Of a stretch of DNA of 64,000 nucleotides, positions 24,101 to 34,300 are shown one piece after another. This DNA comes from Cyclina sinensis (Eukaryota > Mollusca > Bivalvia > Venerida > Veneridae), in contig JAAONU010000019.1 in assembly GCA_012932295.1 (NCBI GenBank), positions 25,065,647 to 25,129,646 of the forward strand, given 5' to 3'. Numbering within the stretch: position 1 is the stretch's first letter; each line of letters starts with the position of its first letter. The notes under the pieces are model-generated. The model saw nothing but the letters and a program-made list of their open reading frames with translations, was not told the origin of the DNA and searched no databases. The translations under genes were made by a program, and so were the position numbers.

Positions 24101-27100
24101 CAAAACAACGTTAGCTGAAATAGATTTTAAAAATTAGCATAACTAATATGAAAATCTTTTGCAGATGAATGTGAAACTACTTGTAGCGGATGTTCTAGAG
24201 TTACTAGCCCTGTTTCTACAGATATTGTGTATTGGTCTCCCCTACTGGTATGGAAAGTCACCAGTATATTATGGTCTCTTTGAAACATGCGCAAGTGTAA
24301 ATGGGGACAATTATGTGTGCCGTTCGTATGGGGCCAGTAAGTTTGTCTTAAACAAATAATCAAAAGCTGTATCCTTATGTTAATATGTGTCGACTGCGTT
24401 CATTTACATTTATTCTACTTTCAAAGAGAGCTTCAATACAGATAATACGAATAATTTGTTCAAGGAATCCGCATCAAATTACCAGAAGAAAATTAGCGCG
24501 CTTTTCTGTCACATGCGAATTCTGTTTATTATTCCTTATGGACAAAACGCTTGACTTTTCTATTTGAAAATTAAGATGAAAAAAACAAACTGTAGAAATG
24601 TTTCTGGTTCTAATGCAATATTTATATAAAAGCATGATTTGTTTTACAACAAATATTTTCGCTATACAAATCTAAAAAATTTTGCATTAAGCGGTAAAAA
24701 TCAAGTGTCATGAAAAAAAAAACATTTCTTTTTTCTTCAGGTGGAACAAGCCCGGAAGACTGGATGGCTGCAACCTCAGGGCTTGAGGTGATAACACTGG
24801 CACTAATCGTGTTTGCGCTGGTTGCCGGTACTGTGGTTATATTCTGTTTGAAAAGAGACGCTGTCTTGTATGTTATTGCTGCCATCCTAGCTTTGTTCGC
24901 TGGTAACATTTTACATCTTTTTTTTCTTATGTGAAATTTAAGCACTATGGAAGATTCTTTTTTCACTTCTTATTATAGTGCATATACTGATTTGACGGAA
25001 TATCTAATTGCAATACGTTAGTGAAGCTAAACTGAAACCAATAATTAAGGTGAATTTGACTCCTGATTAGGAAGGCTTGAATTCGATTCCTCAATCATTA
25101 GTGGCTTGGAAACTGTTTTGTTTTACTTGAACTAACGTACATTTCTAAGTGCATATATTATCATAAGTGTGTGTTTTCTGTATCTCTCAAACTGAGTTGA
25201 ATGATGCATACTTGCCCTCGAAAGTTCTTGCTTTTTGATCGAATTTTGTATTAGTCATTAGGTAGATACAAGCTTACTTATGTCACTGCAAACTTTGTTC
25301 TCTTTTATACTTTATTATAGCTATCAGTGGGACCGTGGCACTCATTGTGTTTGGCGTCAAGTTCGGAGATGATAACTCGTGGAACGGAAATCATCTACAT
25401 GCCAGCTTCTATCTGGCAGTCTTTGCTACGTTCTTTACTCTAATCGCTGGAGTTATGTATCTTCTGGCAAAACCGAAATCAGCCGTTAAATCTTTCGAGC
25501 AAACGGACTGAGTAAACTATCCAGGCGTTAGAAAAGAGGCAACATTGAAATCACGCGCCTTCATTTATATATGCAATCTTGAGGAAGATATTAAGTGCTA
25601 GGAATTATCATTTAATTTTGAATGAGACATATTAATAGTCTCGTTAAGGGCAGGTGCGTATATTAACGTACCTGTTAAGGGGTAGCCGGCATAACGAAAT
25701 ACAGTTTTGTGTGGAATTATGATATCTGCAAAACTTGCATTCCAACAAAGACGCTACTGTTGAATGATTTGTTCTTTTTAAACGTGTTGTTAGTCTTAAA
25801 TACTAAATTTATGACTGATAATCTGGGGGTTTACCATATGTTAAGAAAATATACATATTATAATAAATTAGCAAGTGTCATGTTCTAAAATCTACATGCC
25901 ATAGTGTGTGACTCATATAGAAAAGTGAGCTTTACTGGTGGAGTTTCCGTTCTCATATCATGTATTTGGTAAATTCTTGATCATTGCTTTGTGTCTCTTT
26001 TAACATTTACTCTGAATATTTCTACCCCGCAGAAATGGAATTATTGTTAATTCAATAATTTGACACAGGTTTCGCCAAGAATTTTCGAGATAGGTAAAAC
26101 TGCACGTGCTTGAAAGCAGCTTTTAAAAGTTCTGCTTACCTGTGTGTCCATTATTAGCTAAAGTGTAGTCAACATTGGTGACCGCGTCGTAGCCTCGGAA
26201 CACTATAGGCGTCAGACGTTCCACATCGATTATGACGTCATTTGTTACAATACTGATAGGGGACTGCTTGACTCCGCCACAGTGAGGGTAGTCCAAATGC
26301 CAGTGGTCTGGTCCTGTAGAAAACTAGAAACTTAAAATGGAAACAACACCTAACTCGAAATAAAAATGACCTGTGCTATCTGACACATGAACTGGCTTGT
26401 GTTGAGCAAAATAACAGAAACTGTCCACTGTGCCGTTAAATTGTTAAAACTTTCTTAAATTTAACCATTTAAACTGTGGGTTTTCATTTCGTTGTCAAAG
26501 GGAGATAATCAAAGTTGAATATCGTCAAAGTCTATAATTAGGCGATTTATATCTGCATATTGCAGAATATGTTTAAGAAATTTGAGACCTAACAAAGATT
26601 TCTATCTTTACTTTCTTGCAAACAAGGAAAATACTCACCTAGAGCACCTCTGTAAGTCCACACATTCCCTGAAAAGAGAGAAAATCTTAATGGTAATTTT
26701 CAAAAATCGTAAAGTTTTACTGGCTGAAAATTGCTTTAGAGATAGGTGCGGTAGATTACTTAGTTGCCATCCTGTATTCTGTTTGGTACATGAGTGCATT
26801 GGTGTACTTGTCACCGTGAGCTACTGGGTTACTTCAATGCGTTTATAACAATACAACTACGGTTTCGGTAGCTTTTCATAATAGTTCATAGGTCTTCTTC
26901 GGAGTTTTTCATATCTTTGAGATGTGTCTAAATAGATGAGTCAGAAAGCAAACTTGAGAACCGCCCTTTACGCGTATCAGCTATTGTGCCTTTGTTATAA
27001 GTGTAGTAATAAGGGGAATATTTGACAATAACATTTATTACAGGTGAACCATGATGTGCTCTGGCCTCTGCACATGCGCAGTGATCTAACACTGCCACCC

Positions 27101-30100
27101 GATTCCATAAATATCATATTTTACAAAAACGAGACAGCGGATGCTGTAAAGTCATGAACAGTTCCTCGATGACAGATTGAAATATACATTCTGTTATACT
27201 AATACTTCCTTTAAAATTAAAGTAAAAATTGACTCCACCCTTATGACAAGATAACCGATAAGAAAATGTAGGTGAAATCGTCTGTAGTGCATCACCAAGG
27301 CCAGTATTTCGTCTGCCCCGATAACACAATTTCTAATGTCGTCTGCAATCACCAGCGCATTTGTAATGTCATCTTTAAAAATGATTAACGACTGGAGACT
27401 TACATTCTATCCCAGTATGTCACGACGTGAACCGGAAGTGACGACAATTTTCCTAAAATACTCAACAAATAGACTGAAATACAATGTAATAAACATTCTC
27501 AAAAAGTTACCATTTATTCAAAGGTCGAAAGGAAACGACTCAGTATCTCCATTTTGTTTAAATCATCTGAATACAGTTTCCGTTCAAAGTTAGATAAACG
27601 CATGACGTATTTTTGTACTGATTTTGTATTTTAATTTATAGAATATTTTAGTGTCATTTTTACACTGTAAATTAATGTATCCTATTTCCACATCCGGTGG
27701 TACGTATCCATGACAAATAGCCCTATGTCTAGATTTTTAGTAAGTGTAATGAGCTATTAACGTATTTCACTGTTTAGTTAAGTGTCTTTAACCGGCAGCG
27801 GTCATATAAAAGACACTTTCTTTTCCTAAAGCATCTAGAATTTGGTTGAAAGATAAGGTCAGTTGCAGTGCGCATTTCGCTCACCGTTTATTTTCTTTAT
27901 TTTTTAATCTATTATTTTTTCTTTGTTTATTTGCTTTTTCTTTGCCAAACATGTCTTTTATCATAAATGAGTTGCAGTTCTAAATTAAAATATTAGGCGT
28001 TTTAGTTCAGATTTGAAATAGTTCATTTTGCATTTTTTTCTAGAAAAAAGTTGCCTTGGCCTTTTTTCATTCTGGCGTCTTCTCATCTCCAAACCTTCCC
28101 TATGAAGTCTAGCGGCCACATGTTGGAATAACTTTCTATCTATTCATTTACTGAGCGAACTGGGTATATTTCCTTACCGTTCACGGAATATTCCGGAGAT
28201 GACCGATTTGTCTCGACAGAGCTGTGTATATTTCCTTACCCAATCGTAACAACTCGGCCTTTTCCGACAGCTTCGTATAAAGACCTCGTATGTAAGTGTA
28301 TGAATACACCTAATGGTAATTCGCCCCGGCTTTAATAAAAATATAAACAAACAATGCAGAACTCCAGCAGTGTTTGTCTTATGCATTAGAAAAAAAATGA
28401 AAATAAATGTTAATCAAAGTATAAACAGGTAGATGCTTTAAGAAATGTTTTCAGTTTACCAGACACCACCTGCATTATAAAATAGTCCAATATGGCGCCT
28501 ACCACATTATTTCCGAGGTGACTTATTGAAGTCGCCCGAGGTGTTCCGAATGTTTCCTTACCGTTCACGGAATATTCCGGAGATGACCGATTTGTCTCGA
28601 CAGAGCTGTGTAAATTTCCTTACCGTTCACGGAATATCCCGAAGATGACCGATTTGTTACGACACAGCTGTGTATATAAATGTTGTCATTTTCTTATTTC
28701 ATACCTTTGCTTTTAGCTTACTTTTCTTTTGTTTCATTTACAACTACAACTAATCTTTAATAATTCTACACTTTATTGTCTCTATCTTGTCTTAAACTAA
28801 ATAAAAGGCAGTCCTCCTTTAAGTTCTTCAAGGGTTATCGCACCTTATCTTGAAATTTCAAGATGAATAAAATTCGACGATTCATATCTTTCTTATTAAT
28901 TTTGGGGTATATTAAATTTCGATAGTCTTTCTATTATCAAATCTCAATTCCCTGCAAGCAATGATAAATTCTCCTACAATCGTATTATTAATAGATAGTT
29001 TTCTGTAATAATCAGGCCGATTGCTCTTTATAAGTGAGGTCTTTCAAGTACCAGTGTACATCCCTCTCTCCCCCACCTCCGCCCATTCTTACAACTTATT
29101 TAATTCGTCTCCTTAACGTATTGTAAACTTTCATCCTTCGATCCTTTTCCTCGCAATGTTCAGCGTAGCCATTATACAGATGTATTATTACAATAAGCAA
29201 ACTACTCAACAAAATGTTCAACGGCAAACGAACAGTGAATGTGTAATGTTTGCATATCATATCGTAAACGAAATTCAACATTAATTCTAATGTATAACTG
29301 TCGTCATTTTTCAAGCTCTAGTTCTAGTCAGCTAGGCGTATTGTACTTATACTGAATTGTGACATGGTTGTACTTCTCAAACTTAGAACTACTTTCGGAA
29401 AACAAATTCATACTTAAAGTCTCAGTTTCACTTACAAAGATAAAATATACCAAAATAAAAGGATTTTACATATGTTTGCATGCTTCTACTAAAATTTTCC
29501 CATTGTTCAAACTGCTGAATACAACCGCATAACTAAAGCTCTGGATTAAGCAACAACAGTTCACAAAACATGATGATACATCTACTAAATGCGAAGTAGC
29601 TCTGGTCACAGTCACGTGGGTAGCACAGTCACGTGGGTAGTCACGTGAGGTCCTACGCATATCTAAATTAATCATAAACATAAAGAATGTACAATGTCTG
29701 TTTTAGTTCAGAAGCTGGTTAGAAGAACAGTTGAGCACATATGTAAATCCTGTCATTTTGATATATTTAAATTTTGCAAATGAAGACACTGAATCTTTAA
29801 AGTCATTTATAACATGACAGGAGACCGTCCTAGATAAACAAATGGTTATCGAACTGGAGTACCCCTCCTCTCATAAACATTTATATTTTACCATCATCTA
29901 ATGCAGTAATACATTATTTCTTGTCACATTAAAGACATTCCTGGCCTGCTATCTTTAATGTTTTATTCTAAATATTACAGTTCAAAGTCTTACGTTCTAC
30001 AAACTTTCGAACACCACTTGAAGTTACGATTTATAACGACACAGTTCATAAAGTAAAGTATTAAATTATATCTGCTAGATAGAACCGAAGCAGGTCCAGA

Positions 30101-31269
30101 ATTCCTACGCCCAAATGTTACGTGAATTGGAATGTACTGTTTCGATTAATTAAAGGGCGGGTCATGTGGTTCAGGGGAAACGGCAAGACTTGCAACGAAG
30201 GGGTCGGGAGTTCAATCCCCCGCTCTTCCGCTAACAGTTCTGTTAGACATGAAATCGAGATCCTGTACATCAGCACGGAAAAGAACCAGAGGAGTCTTTG
30301 GAACGGGGTGCTTTCTGTATTTTGCTGTATTTTGCACTAAACCCCCCCCCCCCCCCACCGCTAGCCAAGTTGAGTAAATTCAAATAAAACAAATAGGCGA
30401 TAATCTTCTGCTCACTTGGGTAAGGATGCAAGACTCGTTTTATTGTCATAAAATACCCTTCAGCAATGCAAGTTAATTTTGAAGAAAAAATCAAAACCGC
30501 ACAATCGATATATAAATGAGTCATTAACATAAAATTAAAAAAACAAGAAAAAATTTACTAGAAAGTTACGAAAAATTAGAAAATCAGAGGGTTAAATTTT
30601 TGGAGATTAAAAGCAACTATTTCAATTTTTCTTTCAAACCTATCTTCACTATCTTATTTCTTCATTCTATTCAGGTACAATCCTAAGGTGTCATTTCATG
30701 AAGTCCCACTTAAATTCAGTGATAAGAAATAATCCATATATGCGAAATACACCATCAAATGAAAAATGCTAATGAGTCCGACAGTACTCTAACACCCGAA
30801 ATCGATTCTCTAGGTGAATCAGATAAGACGATGGACTTAAAACAATGTCCGTGTACATGTCTTTAACATCATATATATTTTATCTTGAGCAAAACTTTTA
30901 TATTTATGACTAAAAGTTGCTGGCGGATGATGCATGCTATTGTTATTAATGTAATTATTGTGATTGTTGTTAAGAAAAGTTTTGACAAGCATGTTCTTCA
31001 GTTATTGTAGCTACTGTTGCTGCTGATGATGATGTTGATGGTGATAATGATTAATGATGATGATAGTTCAAATGGTGGTGATGTTGGTGTTGATATTAAT
31101 GTTTTTGATGATGATGATGATGGTGGTGATTATGGGGGTGGTGATGGTTAGTGATGATGATGATGGTGGTGGTGGTGGTGATAGTGATGATGATGGTGGT
31201 GGTAGTGGTAGTGATGATGATGGTGGTGGTGGTGGTGATAATGATGATGATGGTGGTGGTGGTAGTAGT

Positions 31270-31300
<31 letters not shown>

Positions 31301-34300
31301 AGTGATGATGATGATGATGGTGGTAGGTGGTGGTGGTAGTGATGATGATGGTGGTGGTGGTAGTGATGATGAAGATGGTGGTGGTGGTGATGGTGGTGGT
31401 GGTAGTGATGATGATGATGTGATGGTGGTGGTAGTGATGATGATGATGGTGGTGATGGTAGTGATGATGGTGGTGATGATGGTAGTGATGATGATGATGG
31501 TGGTGGTGGTAGTGATGATGATGATGATGGTGGTGGTAGTGATGATGGTGGTGTTGGTGATGGTAGTGATGATGATGGTGGTGGTAATGATGATAAAGCC
31601 GTTATTGTTTTTGTAATTCCTGGGCCTTAGGCACCGAGTTACGAGAAGGTATGTGCTGGTTATCGGTCAAGTGTCTGTTTTTCTCTCATTCTGTGTGCAT
31701 GAATCTGATTCCTTCTACAAAATTTCACTCGTTTCAGAGCAAAACACCTGTTGTTTTGTAATTCTGATTAAATTACGTGATGAAAACTTGGTATCGGGTA
31801 ACTGCGCAGTATAACATTTGCCTCAGCTTATCAGAGAAGCTAATTATGACCTTGACTTCTACGAGTCACATCATACTTCATGGCGTAGAACTTCATTAAA
31901 GTTCATCATGGTTCATCCCCCAAAACTAGAGCTAATGATGCTGAATAAGGTAACTGAATAAGTTAACTGGAAGACAACTGATATATAATTTAGATATTCT
32001 TGTTAGATAACCGACTGAATAGCTCTAGGTAATTTTAATCAGATCGCGAACTAACACCTTCACATACTTTCCAATTGATTCATTAACTCACTCAGATACC
32101 AGGGTTTGGAAAATTAACGTCGGTCTTGTTCTAAAAAAACCCTAGGTCAGGTTAATAACAAAAAGCACGCAGCTGCTTTTTTATAAAAAAAAAAAAATAA
32201 AATAAAACAAAACAAAAAAACAAAAAAAAACGCGGAATCAGATGTAATAATTAAGATCCGCTCTGCTTTAAAACTATCAGAGTGTCGAACAACTCGATCA
32301 ATGGAAATAGAATCTGGAGATCGAATCATTTTTTTTAAAAAGAATTCGATTCAGCGACCATCATATTGTCACGATCTCTCTGTAAGTAACATGTTTAAAA
32401 ACAACGAACGTAGTAAGTCGTAAGACATGACAAAGATTCTCGATATTACACTAAAATTATCTCCAGAATGAAGAGTAAAGGTTTTCATAAATAATACACT
32501 CGTAGTCTTAATGTACTTTTGTAATAAGACAGGTGTTGTAATACAAGTTTACGACAATACTTCCGGTAAAACTTAAAAAAGGCGGGGTACACACTAACAA
32601 ATAAGGACATACATAGAAGTAACTGATGCTACAACGAAAAATTATTAAAAATTGTTCATTTCGTGAAAAAAAATGTATTTTTACATGCATTTCTAAAAGC
32701 AGTATACACTTTAAGAAGTCTCTGTATGTGCGCTACATCGAAAACTGAAGACGGGAGTAATGTAATAGTTCAAAGATGAAATAATGCAATCAGGAATATT
32801 TATGCAAACGTTCTTTACCTAATTTTTACTTTTCTGTATTTTTCACCTAATTTTTACTTTTCTGTATTTTTCACCTAATTTTTACTTTTCTGTATTTCGT
32901 CACCTAATTTTTATTTTTCTGTATTTTTTACCTAATTTTTATTTTTCTGTATTTTTCACCTAATTTTTATTTTTCTGTATTTTTCACCTAATTTTTATTT
33001 TTCTGTATTTCGTCACCTAATTTTTACTTTTCTGTATTTTTCACCTAATTTTTATTTTTCTGTATTTTTCACCTAATGTTTACGTTTCTGTATTTTTCAC
33101 CTAATGTTTACTTTTCTGTATTTTTAGTCTTTTCTTTCTCCTCTATCTTACTAAGTTTGCATTCATTTAAAACAGTTCCCTGCAGTTAATATTTTGCTTT
33201 TGTCTGTCTCTGCTTTCTGTTCGAACTAGCATTAGCAATGAATAGAAGTTTTCTCTTCTTTAGTCGCGACTTGTCTTTGACTTTGTTTTTTCCCGCGAAA
33301 GCCCTTCGTGATTGAATTGATATTTTGTCCAATCGCATTGCAGTATTTTAATTTATCAAATTAATTGACACTCTTCTTTTGGGTTACCTAGTATTCATCG
33401 CCATCTCACCGTTCGATTTCATCTCAGTAGTTAACATATACATGTACTGTACATATACTTTCATTATTATTGTATACGGGCACACATTTAAAAATAAATG
33501 ACCAAAACAAATCATATCAGTTAGTGTTTGTTATAGATATAATTAGGTCGCGTGGATGCTTAATATTATATTCTTAACTCTTACTAATAAACACTATACT
33601 ACAAATTACTAAAGATATTCTTTTTTTACATACACAACGTGGTCGTTAAGTTCTGTTCGTGTTAAAAATTGTCAAAGTTCAAAGTTCAAGTTCAAACTTT
33701 GTTAAAAATTATCAAGATGTATGAATGTCTGAGAAAAATGTTGAAAACATAGTGAATGTTGTAAATGAGAAGAAAATACTTTTTTAAGATTCCTTCACTT
33801 TAAAGATTGATACAGTGAGTAAGATATAATTGAAAACATACCTCGCATTATTGTTGTAAATTAATTTTATGACTCGACCAGTAGTTAAATATTTTCAAAT
33901 ATACAACTTTACTCAGTTTGAGCAAAACTGTTCCCCAATTAATATGCAAAAGTAAAAACGAATGGTAGTCACTTTGACCATTTATATCGCTTTTAATAAG
34001 AATTGAGAAGTTCTGATTGGGACCGGTTTTTAACATGCCTTTCGGCGCTTTGATTTAAAGAGAAAAAAAGTCAGTACTGTTTATGGCGACATGAGTTAAT
34101 AGATAATAGATGTAATATAAAGGCAGGTTAACACTCTTCACACGGAGAAAACTCACCATAATTTCGTTTCAAGGGGGCTGAAGAGTGAAGTGAGCGTAAT
34201 AAATTGCTTTAAATGAACAGTATTCAAAATCAAGCAATCTCTCAAGAGATAACAGGGAGTATTTTGTCAAATTACACGTGCCACTTAAAACGGAATGTGC

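Noticed and set aside
30155..30230. tRNA gene
   Set aside because: A and B boxes are present, but the ends do not form an acceptor stem and the arms do not fold; SINE-type sequence fits better. The same applies to 8250-8350, 40457-40533 and 44221-44330.
31054..31616. Three open frames of Met/Val and Asp/Gly runs
   Set aside because: Direct products of the GAT/GGT trinucleotide array.
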